Shown here: positions 52,900 to 61,505 of the stretch, in pieces
Numbering within the stretch: the first letter of the stretch is position 1
How the letters are laid out: each line of letters opens with the position of its first letter
From: Spirochaetaceae bacterium
GTDB lineage: Bacteria > Spirochaetota > Leptospiria > Leptospirales > Leptonemataceae
Length of the DNA stretch: 64,000 nucleotides
Direction of reading: 5' to 3'
Assembly (NCBI GenBank): GCA_002730875.1
Contig: PCBI01000019.1
Span: 124,001-188,000 of the forward strand
The notes under the pieces: model-generated
Seen by the model: only the letters and a program-made list of their open reading frames with translations
What the model was told of the DNA's origin: nothing
Databases searched by the model: none
Position numbers and translations under genes: made by a program

Positions 52900-54648
52900 T
52901 TCCAGGGTAGCCAGAAACCCGAGCTGTGAGGGCGCCAATGCATACTCCACAAATCGGCCCTCCCAGGCCAATTGAATCAATCGCGAAAGCTCAACGGCCC
53001 CGTTTTCCCAGTATTCCGTGCCGGCGAAAAGTGGAAAAGGACCGGGACCCAGAATCAACAGGGCCAGAAAGAAATGCAAAAGGTAGACGATAAGAATCCA
53101 GGCGCCGTATCCAGGCCGCCGAAATACCAGTAGCGCCGATCCGGCGTAGAACAATCCTGAAACCAGAAGGCTTTGTAGCGTAAGCAGTAGTCCGCGAAGC
53201 AACCGGGAAGTCGTAACAGCCTCTTTAGCATGGTTTAAGGACTGTTCCCAATGAGGAATGCGATTTTGTAGATACCTGTGAAAAGCAGAAGTTGCGCTAC
53301 CGGTTTTAAGATCCAGGCTACGATTGGCGCGCATCAATAATGCGGAACCAGCCAGGATCCAGCCCAGGGACATATCCGTATGGCTCAGGTGGAAACGAGC
53401 GCTGGCCATGCTCTGCTCGAGGAAGGGAAATGTAGAGAGAGCTAGAGCACTAATCAGTATGTAGCCCAGGAGTTTCCCGGTTCGCATGCGAAGATAGGAA
53501 AACAGCATGGACGGGATACTGAGCTTGAGGGCATTTTTCACGCCGCTCACGTTTAGCTTTTGATTTATGAATTTACCGCCATTTCGCTTTACGATCATGG
53601 ATACGGAAAGCGGATGCTTCTTCACTTCTTCCGGGTGCAGATCTGCCAACAATGAAGCCGTCCAGGCCGGATACACTCGGATGGGAGAGTCAGGATACAC
53701 TGTTCCGGCCACAAACCGCAATACCAGCCCCTTGAGCCAGCCGTAGGGATTTCGCATGCGATAATCCACGGCCTGCACTACGAAGTGCCTCTTGCCCATA
53801 TTCTTCTCTTCCTGAATAAACCGGTCCAACAAAGGAAGACTCATGGAAGGATCCACCGAACCCCGGGAAAAGTCGACGATCACCTTTCGTCCTCGACTGA
53901 ACGCCAGGCCAGATCGCAAGGCGCCATAAGGGCCGGTGGGCCTGTAGTGGTCTACCTTGCGAACCGCATCCGCTTCCAATTCCAGGGGAGGGGGGTCCAG
54001 GCGCGAATCCTCGACGTAGACAAGTTGCACTTCGTCAAAGCGCTTCTCTTTCAAAAAGGAATCCCACCGGATCAGCATTTTGGCAGCCGCTGTGCGATCC
54101 TCCGGCATGAGCATTACTACGCTTATTCCGGAGCGACTGGACGGAGATTGGCTGAATTTCTTTTGAAGAATGACAAAAAGGCCCTGGCCGCCGTAGAAAG
54201 AAAGCGCCGGAAACGTGGCCAATTTGCCGGCCCGGAAGATCCGTTTTATCCAGGAAGCGGGAACCGGTAACCCTTCTTTAGTGAATGCGATCTTCTGACC
54301 CGGACTTACCGAGCTATAGAAGAGTATCCGAAATCCGGTTCCTTCGCAGGCCTGTCGCAATCCCTTTACGGTCCAGTGTTTCCGGGACAAAAAGAGCACG
54401 GCAATACCTCCCGGTGCCAGGGTTTCCAGCTGACCGGTGAGTTGCCGGGAGTCCCGGGCTGCATCTTCACCATCCAGGTAGATGCCATCCAGACTGGAAG
54501 AAGGCGCCAGGTCCAAGGGTATGGGACTGGTTCTTTCGGGAAACAGGGCTGCCAACTCCGGCCTGGAAGGGGGGATGCCCACTCGTTCGGTCCAGGGAGG
54601 CAGAAAGGCGGATATGATGTTCTTTATGAGGGATTGTTCCAGGCTCAT
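52849..54648 (-). CDS. Membrane protein with methyltransferase-like and glycosyltransferase-like parts, unknown
   Basis: 599 residues. The first 160 resemble a Rossmann methyltransferase second half (LDGIYLDGEDAARDSRQLTGQLETLAPGGIAVLFL, then GTGFRILFYSSVSPGQKIAF). Residues 168-310 read like a degenerate family 2 glycosyltransferase (ISVVMLMPEDRTAAAKMLIRW, VQLVYVEDS, GALRSGLAFSRGRKVIVDFSRGS). About four membrane helices and an inner cytoplasmic part fill 385-599. Key GT2 DxD residues are not obvious, so activity is uncertain. The ATG overlaps the stop of the cytochrome c gene (ATGA), so it is translationally coupled and is the last gene of the pdh run. Confidence 0.65.
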   Translation of the reverse strand: MSLEQSLIKNIISAFLPPWTERVGIPPSRPELAALFPERTSPIPLDLAPSSSLDGIYLDGEDAARDSRQLTGQLETLAPGGIAVLFLSRKHWTVKGLRQACEGTGFRILFYSSVSPGQKIAFTKEGLPVPASWIKRIFRAGKLATFPALSFYGGQGLFVILQKKFSQSPSSRSGISVVMLMPEDRTAAAKMLIRWDSFLKEKRFDEVQLVYVEDSRLDPPPLELEADAVRKVDHYRPTGPYGALRSGLAFSRGRKVIVDFSRGSVDPSMSLPLLDRFIQEEKNMGKRHFVVQAVDYRMRNPYGWLKGLVLRFVAGTVYPDSPIRVYPAWTASLLADLHPEEVKKHPLSVSMIVKRNGGKFINQKLNVSGVKNALKLSIPSMLFSYLRMRTGKLLGYILISALALSTFPFLEQSMASARFHLSHTDMSLGWILAGSALLMRANRSLDLKTGSATSAFHRYLQNRIPHWEQSLNHAKEAVTTSRLLRGLLLTLQSLLVSGLFYAGSALLVFRRPGYGAWILIVYLLHFFLALLILGPGPFPLFAGTEYWENGAVELSRLIQLAWEGRFVEYALAPSQLGFLATLELITALVVIRLFRRKHF

Positions 54649-55076
54649 TGCTGTAGCCAGCGTATGTATTGCGCAATTGCTGTAAGGTTGTCCGGCCCAA
54701 TGTTTTGGTAGGCCTGCATACCTGTTCGGCCTCCATTCACTCCGAATTCAATGGAATTGCGAATTTCTGCTATGGAGCTGCCATGTCTGTAGCTGTCCGC
54801 TTGCCTGAAGTTGGGCGTATCAAAACGTCTGGATTTGTTCAGCGGACCGTCGCCTCCGCCGCGCAGACCGTGGCAGGCCTGACAATTGTTCACCACGTAC
54901 TGGTCAAAGCCCGGCCGGAATTGATCCGGCACGGATTCCCTTTGCTTCTGAACTTCCGGGTCGGATAAGGGATCTCCGCAACTCAGAATAAACAGAGATA
55001 CTAAAATCGGAACCAGCCAGCCTACCAACCTTCCAACCGGTCGGAAGGGTTTTCTTGCCAGAAAAGAGCCTTTCAT
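54645..55076 (-). CDS. Cytochrome c lipoprotein
   Basis: 143 residues. Signal peptide with lipobox LFILSC (Cys33); the mature domain is a small class I cytochrome c: CQACH at 65-69 binds haem, and Met120 in GGRTGMQAY is the likely sixth ligand. The end (GPDNLTAIAQYIRWLQQ) is the usual final helix. The membrane-anchored periplasmic location fits electron transfer to an oxidase. It overlaps pdhC at its start (ATGA) and the next gene at its end (ATGA), so its level is tied to pyruvate dehydrogenase. Which redox partner it serves is unknown. Confidence 0.92.
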   Translation of the reverse strand: MKGSFLARKPFRPVGRLVGWLVPILVSLFILSCGDPLSDPEVQKQRESVPDQFRPGFDQYVVNNCQACHGLRGGGDGPLNKSRRFDTPNFRQADSYRHGSSIAEIRNSIEFGVNGGRTGMQAYQNIGPDNLTAIAQYIRWLQQ

Positions 55077-56578
55077 GAACCCACAATTAGAGTATGGGGG
55101 TTTTCGATAAAGCCTTTAAGGGTTTGCAGAAATTTGGCTCCCTCGGCGCCATCCACTACCCGATGATCGCAACTCAGCGTCATGGTGATGGTTCTTTCTA
55201 TTATAATCTCGCCGTCTTTCACCACGGGTTTCTCTGCCAGACCGCCCACCGCCAGCAGGGCGGCTTCCGGTTCATTGATAATGGCCGAGAACTCCTTAAT
55301 CCCAAACATGCCCAGGTTGGAAATTGTAAAGGTCCCGTTCGTGAATTCGTCCGGCTTAAGTTTTCGTACTCTGGCTCGTTTCACAAGATCGGCGGCGCTC
55401 CTGGACAATTGAATCAAGCTGATCTGGTCGGCATTTCGCACATAAGGAGTGATCAACCCGCCGTCGATGGCCACTGCCACGCCAATGTCTATGCGCCCGT
55501 GCTCCAGTACATGATCCCCCTGCCAGGAACTGTTCACTACCGGATGCCTTCGCAGGCTAAGGGCCACGGCTCGAGTGATTAAATCGTTGAGGGAGAACTT
55601 ATGCGGTTCTTCGCCTTCGCTCACCATCTGCGCAAGGTCCTGGTTTAGAGATTTACGCAGGTTAAGAATGGACTCCGCATTGTATTCTACGGTGAGATAG
55701 AAATGCGGGATATTGTTCTTTGCGTCGTGGAGGCGAGATGCGATGACCTTTCGCATATTCGAAAGTTCCACTTTGCGGTCCGGACGCTGCTCCATTCCGG
55801 GCAAGGAAACGCCCCGGTTTTTCTGGGTGCGATTCACATCTTCTTCGGTGATGGTTTCCCCCCGGCCGGTGGGTTCGACCAGAGAAAGGTCTACGCCTCT
55901 CTCTTTGGCGACCTTACGGGCCAGCGGTGTGGCTCGTACATTGCTTTTACTTTTCTTGAATAGTATCTTGTGCGAAGGAAGCGCAATGACACCATTCTGT
56001 GCCGGCGCGTCCAGGATGGGTTTTTCCACCGAGCTTACTTTAATATCGCCGGACGGTCTTGCGCGGGAGGTCGGTCGCGAAGCTCGGGCGGGTTCCGCGC
56101 CGGAATCCTGTCCGGTCTGACCCGATGGCTGCGATTCACCGCTTTGCGAAGACCCGGCATCGCTGTCCTGGCTATTGGAATCCTCGCTGCTTTTGCGTGC
56201 GGATTGAGCGCCACCGGAGCTCTCTTTGGAGTCTTCTTTGGAGCCACCGCTATCCTTTTCGTCGGAGTCGCTTCCGCTGGATTCCTTTGCTTCTTTGAGT
56301 TTCTTTTTGGCTTTTTCCAGTAAATCGGAGATCTCTTCGCCCATTTCGCCCAGTATGCCCATGGGTGCGCCCACCGGTAGACGATCCCCTTCTTCGGCCA
56401 GAGTGGCCAGCAGGATGCCGGAATCCAGGGCCTCCATTTCCATGACAGCCTTATCGGTTTCGACCTCTGCGATAACATCCCCCGGGTCTACCGAGTCGCC
56501 TTTGTTAATGGTCCATCGAACAAAGTTTCCTTCGCTCATGGTGGGGCTAAGTTGTGTTAATTCAATTAATTGTGCCAT
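55073..56578 (-). CDS. pdhC: Pyruvate dehydrogenase E2 (dihydrolipoamide acetyltransferase)
   Basis: Core subunit that moves the acetyl group from lipoate to CoA. It has 501 residues. One lipoyl domain at 1-78 (VETDKAVMEME, lipoyl Lys43), a Ser/Asp/Gly-rich linker (about 95-175), the peripheral subunit-binding domain at about 212-250 (RATPLARKVAKERGVDLSLV) and the catalytic domain at about 275-500 with SCDHRVVDGAEGAKFL (catalytic His). The single lipoyl domain and the alpha/beta E1 type match the PDH of Gram-positives and spirochaetes. The E1-beta gene lies 34 bp upstream. No E3 (lpd) gene is adjacent. Confidence 0.95.
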   Translation of the reverse strand: MAQLIELTQLSPTMSEGNFVRWTINKGDSVDPGDVIAEVETDKAVMEMEALDSGILLATLAEEGDRLPVGAPMGILGEMGEEISDLLEKAKKKLKEAKESSGSDSDEKDSGGSKEDSKESSGGAQSARKSSEDSNSQDSDAGSSQSGESQPSGQTGQDSGAEPARASRPTSRARPSGDIKVSSVEKPILDAPAQNGVIALPSHKILFKKSKSNVRATPLARKVAKERGVDLSLVEPTGRGETITEEDVNRTQKNRGVSLPGMEQRPDRKVELSNMRKVIASRLHDAKNNIPHFYLTVEYNAESILNLRKSLNQDLAQMVSEGEEPHKFSLNDLITRAVALSLRRHPVVNSSWQGDHVLEHGRIDIGVAVAIDGGLITPYVRNADQISLIQLSRSAADLVKRARVRKLKPDEFTNGTFTISNLGMFGIKEFSAIINEPEAALLAVGGLAEKPVVKDGEIIIERTITMTLSCDHRVVDGAEGAKFLQTLKGFIENPHTLIVGS

Positions 56579-56612
56579 AGTCTATTTCCCCTGTGTGCCC
56601 TCGTGGATGACC

Positions 56613-57593
56613 TCAGTTCATTAGCTCCTCAACCGCCGCAAGGATCCGGGCAGGGTTGGGCAAACTGGCGGCCTCCAGGTTTTTCGCATAGGGCATGGGC
56701 ACGTCTTCCTGGGTCACTCGTAGCACCGGACTGTGCAGATCGTAGAAGCAGTTTCGCTGGATTAGATCGGAAACGTAGGAGCCCACCGAGGCCCTGGGCC
56801 AGGATTCCTCGATGATTAATGCCCGCCCGGTTTTCCTTACGGTTTCGTAGATGGCGCTTTCATCCATAGGACGGAGACTGCGAAGGTCCAGGATTTCCGG
56901 ATCGTAGCCCGCTTTCTGAATCTCGTCCATGGCTTCCAGAGCAAAATGATATCCCCGGGACCAGCAAATTATGCTGAAGTCTTTTCCTTCTTTTTTGAGG
57001 TCTGCCTGACCCAGCGGTATCAGAAACTCCTCTTCCGGCACTTCACCGGTAACGTTGTAGAGAACCTCGCCTTCTATGAATACAACTGGATTATTGTCCC
57101 GGATGGATGTTTTTAGAAGCCCCAGCGCGTCGTAAGGAGTGGAGGGTGTAACCACCTTCAATCCCGGACAGTGTACATAAAGCGATTCCAGCGCCTGCGA
57201 GTGCTGGGCCGCCAGCATACCGCCGGCGCCTCCGGGACCGCGAAAGGTAACCGGTATGGGAAACTGACCGCCGCTCATGGACATCATTTTCGCGGCGTTG
57301 TTGTAGATCTGGTCAAAAGCTACCAGCGAGAAGTTCCAGGTCATGAACTCAATTATCGGGCGCAGCCCGCACATGGCGGCGCCGATACCGACTCCGGCGA
57401 ACCCCTGTTCGGAGATGGGAGTATCCACTACCCGTTCTTCGCCAAACTCTTTCAGCAAGCCCTGCGTGGCTTTGTAGGCTCCTTCGTAGTAGCCCACTTC
57501 TTCGCCCATAAGAAACACATTCTTGTCCCGTTGCATTTCTTCGAAGAGAGCTCTTCGTATGGCTTCTCTGTAGCTGATCTTTGTTTTACCCAT
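56613..57593 (-). CDS. pdhB: Pyruvate dehydrogenase E1 component beta subunit
   Basis: Pairs with PdhA to decarboxylate pyruvate with thiamine diphosphate. It has 326 residues, normal. Seen: YREAIRRALFEEMQRDKNVFLMGEEVGYYEGAYKATQGL near 8-46, RVVDTPISEQGFAGVGIGAAM near 54-74, PIPVTFRGPGGAGGMLAAQHSQ (His of the active site), VTPSTPYDALGLLKTSI, and the closing LEAASLPNPARILAAVEEL. It is the second gene of pdhA-pdhB-pdhC; a 180-bp gap separates it from pdhA. Confidence 0.96.
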   Translation of the reverse strand: MGKTKISYREAIRRALFEEMQRDKNVFLMGEEVGYYEGAYKATQGLLKEFGEERVVDTPISEQGFAGVGIGAAMCGLRPIIEFMTWNFSLVAFDQIYNNAAKMMSMSGGQFPIPVTFRGPGGAGGMLAAQHSQALESLYVHCPGLKVVTPSTPYDALGLLKTSIRDNNPVVFIEGEVLYNVTGEVPEEEFLIPLGQADLKKEGKDFSIICWSRGYHFALEAMDEIQKAGYDPEILDLRSLRPMDESAIYETVRKTGRALIIEESWPRASVGSYVSDLIQRNCFYDLHSPVLRVTQEDVPMPYAKNLEAASLPNPARILAAVEELMN

Positions 57594-57773
57594 GTTCTAT
57601 GCCTGTATGTCCTGCTTTGCTCTGAAGCTCTCTTTGGCTCGAGGCTCTCCCGGTTCTGACGCCTACTGTAATCTGACGCTTACTCTACCCCGGAGCTCTC
57701 TTTGCGCTTTCGTTTCGAATCCCTTATTTCTTCTTGCCCTTTCACTGTTTTCTATATCTCCCCGAGCAGGGCG
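57594..57773. other. pdhA-pdhB gap with decayed repeat-like sequence
   Basis: 180 bp within an operon that otherwise has overlapping or near-touching genes. It holds no open frame that looks real. The words AGCTCTCTTTG and TCTGACGC recur (for example 57628 and 57690), resembling the decayed repeats at other 3' ends. No promoter was seen. Confidence 0.4.
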
Positions 57774-58790
57774 CTACGGAGCATATATATCTGTGAATAG
57801 ATCCGATGCTGCCGGGGCCTCGGAGTTTTCTGCAAATTCCATGGCCTGATCCAGGCGATGACTGACTTCGGATTCCATGCGGGAAAGATCCTTTTCCGGA
57901 ACCCCGCTTTCCATTAGAGTATCATAGGCGCGCCGGAGCGGATCCATCTTCTTGTAGGTTTCTACTTCATCTTTAGTGCGATACTTGGCGGGGTCGGACA
58001 TGCTGTGTCCGCGAAAACGATACGTACTGATTTCCAGAAGAGCGGGCCCTTCGCCAGCCCGGGCCGCATCAACGTATTGCTTTACTTTTCGTTCCACATC
58101 CAGCACGTCGCCGCCGCTAAAATGGTCTCGGGCCATATCGTAGGCAACCGCTCGAATGCTCACGTCCGCCACGGACAGGGATCGGTATTCCGGAGTGCCC
58201 ATACTGTAATGGTTGTTTTCGCAGATGAATATGACAGGCAGGTTCCACAGACTTGCCAGGTTCAGCCCTTCATGGAAAGCGCCGATGTTGGCTGCCCCTT
58301 CGCCAAAGAAGCAGATACAGACGTTGTCTTTCTTATTATAACGAATGGACCATCCAATACCGGATGCCAGCGCTACGTGACCGCCTACGATTCCATGTCC
58401 GCCCATGAAGTTCTTTTCTTTGCTGAAGAAATGCATGGAGCCGCCTTTGCCTTTAACAATGCCGGTCTTTTTGCCTAACAATTCGGCCATTAGGGCTGCG
58501 GGATCCAATCCTCTCTGTAGGGCATGTCCGTGGTCCCGGTAGGTACTTACGACATAGTCATCTTCCCGAAGAGCGTTCAAAGCGCCTACGCCCACAGCTT
58601 CCTGTCCGATGTAGAGGTGGCAGAATCCGCCAAACTTGCCCTGGGCATAGGCTTTGGCGGCCATCTCTTCGAAACGACGAATGAGTAACATTTCGCCGTA
58701 CATTTTTAGTAGCAGGTCTCGATCATTTCCTTCTACTTTTTTGATTGGAATCTCTTCCGGCAAAGGAATGGAATGGCTACGTTCTTTCAC
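57774..58790 (-). CDS. pdhA: Pyruvate dehydrogenase E1 component alpha subunit
   Basis: 338 residues from a GTG start. Seen: EMLLIRRFEEMAAKAYAQGKFGGFCHLYIGQEAVGVGALNAL near 30-72, DYVVSTYRDHGHALQRG, KGGSMHFFSKEKNFMGGHGIVGGHV, the thiamine diphosphate motif CFFGEGAANIGAFHEGLNLASLWNLPVIFICENN (GDG-like GEG...NN) near 172-205, and the phosphorylation-loop region FRGHSMSDPAKYR. A lysine/acid-rich N-terminal tail is short. It is first gene of the pdh run, divergent from the M15 peptidase gene. Confidence 0.96.
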   Translation of the reverse strand: MKERSHSIPLPEEIPIKKVEGNDRDLLLKMYGEMLLIRRFEEMAAKAYAQGKFGGFCHLYIGQEAVGVGALNALREDDYVVSTYRDHGHALQRGLDPAALMAELLGKKTGIVKGKGGSMHFFSKEKNFMGGHGIVGGHVALASGIGWSIRYNKKDNVCICFFGEGAANIGAFHEGLNLASLWNLPVIFICENNHYSMGTPEYRSLSVADVSIRAVAYDMARDHFSGGDVLDVERKVKQYVDAARAGEGPALLEISTYRFRGHSMSDPAKYRTKDEVETYKKMDPLRRAYDTLMESGVPEKDLSRMESEVSHRLDQAMEFAENSEAPAASDLFTDIYAP

Positions 58791-58924
58791 GGTTCAGAGT
58801 AGAACACTATCCCCTGCCATGGGCAAGCGGATTTTTAAAGTTTCTAATTGAGTTCCTTATGATTGTCTTTACATGCTTGCCCGGGCTGCAGATATAAGAA
58901 AGGAGTAGCATCCTGCACGGTGCA

Positions 58925-59818
58925 GTGCACACAACAGAAGCTATGATAGATAACATGGACAGAAAATTCGACACATTATCGTCAGAAAGAATCCAACCCT
59001 CATTGGAAACCGGGAAGGCGGCGGGTCTTCGCCAGCGTAGCCACGGCCCCAGAGCCTTTTTCACCGCCTTGTTTTTGATTACTGTCAGTCTGGCTTGCGG
59101 GCCGGCGGAGTCGGGACCTCCGGACAACCTTGGCAAAGAGCAACTCTACGGCGCCACAGAAGACCGGCTGTACCTTTCCGGCCAGTTTGATCCTTATTCG
59201 CATCCCGATTTCGTATCTCTGGACAAATCCGGAATTCAGGTATCCCGCAAGGGCATGGTTCTTCGCAAGGAAACAGTGGAAGCCCTTAAAAAGCTCCATT
59301 ATCGCTTCAAGAAAGACCATCCCGAAATTCGTTTCTGGGTGCAGAGCGCCACCCGTCCTTTTTATTCTCAAAAAGGAATCTGGGAGGCCAAGTGGAACGG
59401 ACAGCGCAAGGTATCTGGCAAGGATCTAAGGACGGTGAAGGATCCTCTGGAAAGAGCCCGGATGATCCTGCAGTATTCCAGCATGCCGGGCACTTCCAGA
59501 CATCATTGGGGCACAGACTTTGACATTAACAGCTTGAACCCGGCGTATTACAGAAGTGGCACCGGAAAAGTAATCTACGAGTGGATGCTGGAAAACGCGC
59601 CGGACTTTGGTTTCTGTCTCGTGTACACCGAAGGGCGAAGCGGCGGCTATCAATGGGAGCCCTGGCATTGGTCCTATCGTCCGCTGGCTGCGCCCATGTT
59701 GAGTGATTGGAATAGACTCTATGAAGATAAAAAGATTCGCGCCGAGTTTGCCGGCTCCAGCGCTGCCTTTCATCTGGCGCCGGAATATGTAAATACTATC
59801 GGCGCAGCCTGCAAATAA
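58925..59818 (+). CDS. M15-family D,D-carboxypeptidase lipoprotein
   Basis: Peptidoglycan-trimming enzyme of the VanY/LdcB type. Three possible starts: GTG 58925, ATG 58943 and ATG 58955; the lipobox SLAC (Cys at about residue 58 from the GTG) makes even the shortest N-region unusually long. Seen: FWVQSATRPFYSQKGIWEAKW, SSMPGTSRHHWGTDFDI (metal His and Asp) and YQWEPWHWSY (catalytic Glu and metal His). CTGCACGGTGCAG, an exact palindrome, ends on the first base of the GTG. The converging amidase gene at 60003 also acts on the wall. Confidence 0.9.
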   Translation: MHTTEAMIDNMDRKFDTLSSERIQPSLETGKAAGLRQRSHGPRAFFTALFLITVSLACGPAESGPPDNLGKEQLYGATEDRLYLSGQFDPYSHPDFVSLDKSGIQVSRKGMVLRKETVEALKKLHYRFKKDHPEIRFWVQSATRPFYSQKGIWEAKWNGQRKVSGKDLRTVKDPLERARMILQYSSMPGTSRHHWGTDFDINSLNPAYYRSGTGKVIYEWMLENAPDFGFCLVYTEGRSGGYQWEPWHWSYRPLAAPMLSDWNRLYEDKKIRAEFAGSSAAFHLAPEYVNTIGAACK

Positions 59819-60002
59819 GGAATCCTTCTATTTAACAAGCTACCCGGGACCCGGACCGTGCGATTCGCAGTCGAAATCAAAGCCGGAACGGGAAACCCGG
59901 GTGGAGCGGCCTGGAACTGGTAATCTGTCGTTCGAAAGTACGACGAGGCGAAACGATTGGCTAAATCCATCGTTCGAAGGCTTCAATCCGTTTCGATTGG
60001 TT

Positions 60003-60614
60003 TCAATCCTCCGCTCGCTTTCGTTGGATGGCCCGGGCCACATCTGCGCGCACCTTACTCATATCTAAATGCTTGCCGGGACATTGCGTGTTCTGAAGCT
60101 CTCCGTGGCCGACGATCCTTTCCGGCGGAATACTATATCGAAGCGAAAGGTTTGCAAGAAGCTGAATCAAGGCCTCGTACTGGAGCGGATGGACGTCATG
60201 GTTTTCGAAGTTTCCCACCAGAGCTACGGCAATACCCAGGTAGTTCACGTAGGAAATCTTCGTAGAGTAATTGAGCGTTCGTTTCTCCCATAGGCCGCTT
60301 ACCTCAATTTGGCCGATGGAGGTGTTCATGCTGCCGTTGTTGATCAGGAAGTGGTAGGCGATATCCGGCCAGCCATGCTTTTTCTTATGCAGGGTGCGAT
60401 AATACTCCATGTTTCCGCTGTCCGCGGCCGTATGATGCACCACAATGAAGCGCCATCGCATTTCTCTCCACATGTAATCTCCCAATAAGTACAATAGAAA
60501 GAATGCGGCCCCGATCAACAGATACTTCAGATAGGGGCGCCGTTTAACAGGCAAGGAAGGCGAAACAGGAGGCGCATTGTTTCGTCGAGTTTGTTGGAAG
60601 AGCCGGGAACCCAT
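60003..60614 (-). CDS. N-acetylmuramoyl-L-alanine amidase (Amidase_2), membrane anchored
   Basis: Cleaves the amide bond between muramic acid and the stem peptide. It has 203 residues. A basic cytoplasmic tail (1-28) precedes one membrane helix (about 29-45, LKYLLIGAAFFLLYLLGDYM). The catalytic domain shows zinc ligands in VVHHTAAD near 58-65 and the late GHGELQNTQCPGKHLD near 168-183, with AYHFLINNGSMNTSIG between. An Amidase_2/PGRP fold is likely. It probably trims or recycles the wall from the periplasmic face. It converges with the carboxypeptidase gene. Confidence 0.9.
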   Translation of the reverse strand: MGSRLFQQTRRNNAPPVSPSLPVKRRPYLKYLLIGAAFFLLYLLGDYMWREMRWRFIVVHHTAADSGNMEYYRTLHKKKHGWPDIAYHFLINNGSMNTSIGQIEVSGLWEKRTLNYSTKISYVNYLGIAVALVGNFENHDVHPLQYEALIQLLANLSLRYSIPPERIVGHGELQNTQCPGKHLDMSKVRADVARAIQRKRAED

Positions 60615-60678
60615 ATCTCAGATTACATTTTTAGGTGACGCTTACCTCACGGAAAGTGTTTTCCGGAGCCTGCATCGG

Positions 60679-60718
60679 GAGTCATCCAGAGTCATCTTGA
60701 GTCGTCTTGAGTCATCAT
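60679..60718. repeat. 10-bp tandem repeat, four copies
   Basis: GAGTCATCCA, GAGTCATCTT, GAGTCGTCTT and GAGTCATCAT in a row, between the amidase start and the end of cobC. Confidence 0.9.
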
Positions 60719-60743
60719 CAGCAATCCGGCGCGGGCTCTCTGC

Positions 60744-61466
60744 CTATTCGGTCGCCTGGAGATCGGTTGAATCGTGGGGGAGGGTAAACGAGAGGATATC
60801 GCCGTAATCGATCTTCAGGCAGAACGACTGTTCCAGCGGAACCTGTAATAGCAATTTCAGAAAACATCGAATCACTCCGCCATGGGTTACGATCACAGTA
60901 TCTGCGCTTCGTTCCGCTTTCTCGGTGGAATCGTTTCGATCACTTTGTGTTTGCTCAGCGCGTGTTTGCTCACTACCCGCTGGATTGTTCGCTTTCTGAT
61001 TGTCGCCGTTTGCAAACCTGCGGACTATTCTCTCGTAGGCCCGTTTCACTCGTTCGTATAACTCCAGGTAGCTTTCTCCTCCTGGAGGTCGGCGATGTAG
61101 AAAATCCTGCATCCACGGCTGCAGTTCGTCCCCGGGGATTTCATTGTAGAACCTGCCTTCCCATTCGCCAAAATCCAGCTCCATTAGATCCTGCTCGATT
61201 AAGACTGTGGGGGACTGGCTATCCGGAGGGGCGTTTTCCCGGGCCGGGGATTCGTTGTACTGGGCGGCGAGAAAGTTGGCCAGGCTGTGGCATCGCTTCA
61301 ACGGACTGGACCAAATGGTGTCCACGCTTTCGCATCGATCCTTTAGCCTGTTCCAAAGCTGGCCAAATTGTTGGGGATAATCGGGCTCCAGATCCAGATT
61401 CGTCTGACCGTAACACATTCCTGTGGGAGCTATGGTGCGCGTATGTCGAACTATATGCAGATTCAG
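60744..61466 (-). CDS. cobC: Alpha-ribazole phosphatase-like histidine phosphatase, apparent CTG start
   Basis: Removes phosphate from alpha-ribazole (5'-phosphate) in the last steps of cobalamin synthesis. The first ATG (61418) would cut off the catalytic His. The same frame upstream encodes LHIVRHTRTIAPTG, the RHxxT motif of CobC proteins, followed by MCYGQTNLDL. No ATG, GTG or TTG occurs between the upstream in-frame stop and that motif. A CTG at 61466, six bases after GGGGGAG, is the likely start (a second CTG is at 61460). It has about 240 residues. Later marks: SSPLKRCHSLANFLA, LMELDFGEWEGR and VTHGGV with the second His. A Gln/Asn/Ser-rich insert sits near 155-190. It follows cobS after 39 bp. 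Confidence 0.85.
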   Translation of the reverse strand: MNLHIVRHTRTIAPTGMCYGQTNLDLEPDYPQQFGQLWNRLKDRCESVDTIWSSPLKRCHSLANFLAAQYNESPARENAPPDSQSPTVLIEQDLMELDFGEWEGRFYNEIPGDELQPWMQDFLHRRPPGGESYLELYERVKRAYERIVRRFANGDNQKANNPAGSEQTRAEQTQSDRNDSTEKAERSADTVIVTHGGVIRCFLKLLLQVPLEQSFCLKIDYGDILSFTLPHDSTDLQATE

Positions 61467-61505
61467 TTCAGTCTCCCCCTCACATACATTTTAGAGCTGT
61501 ACCTT

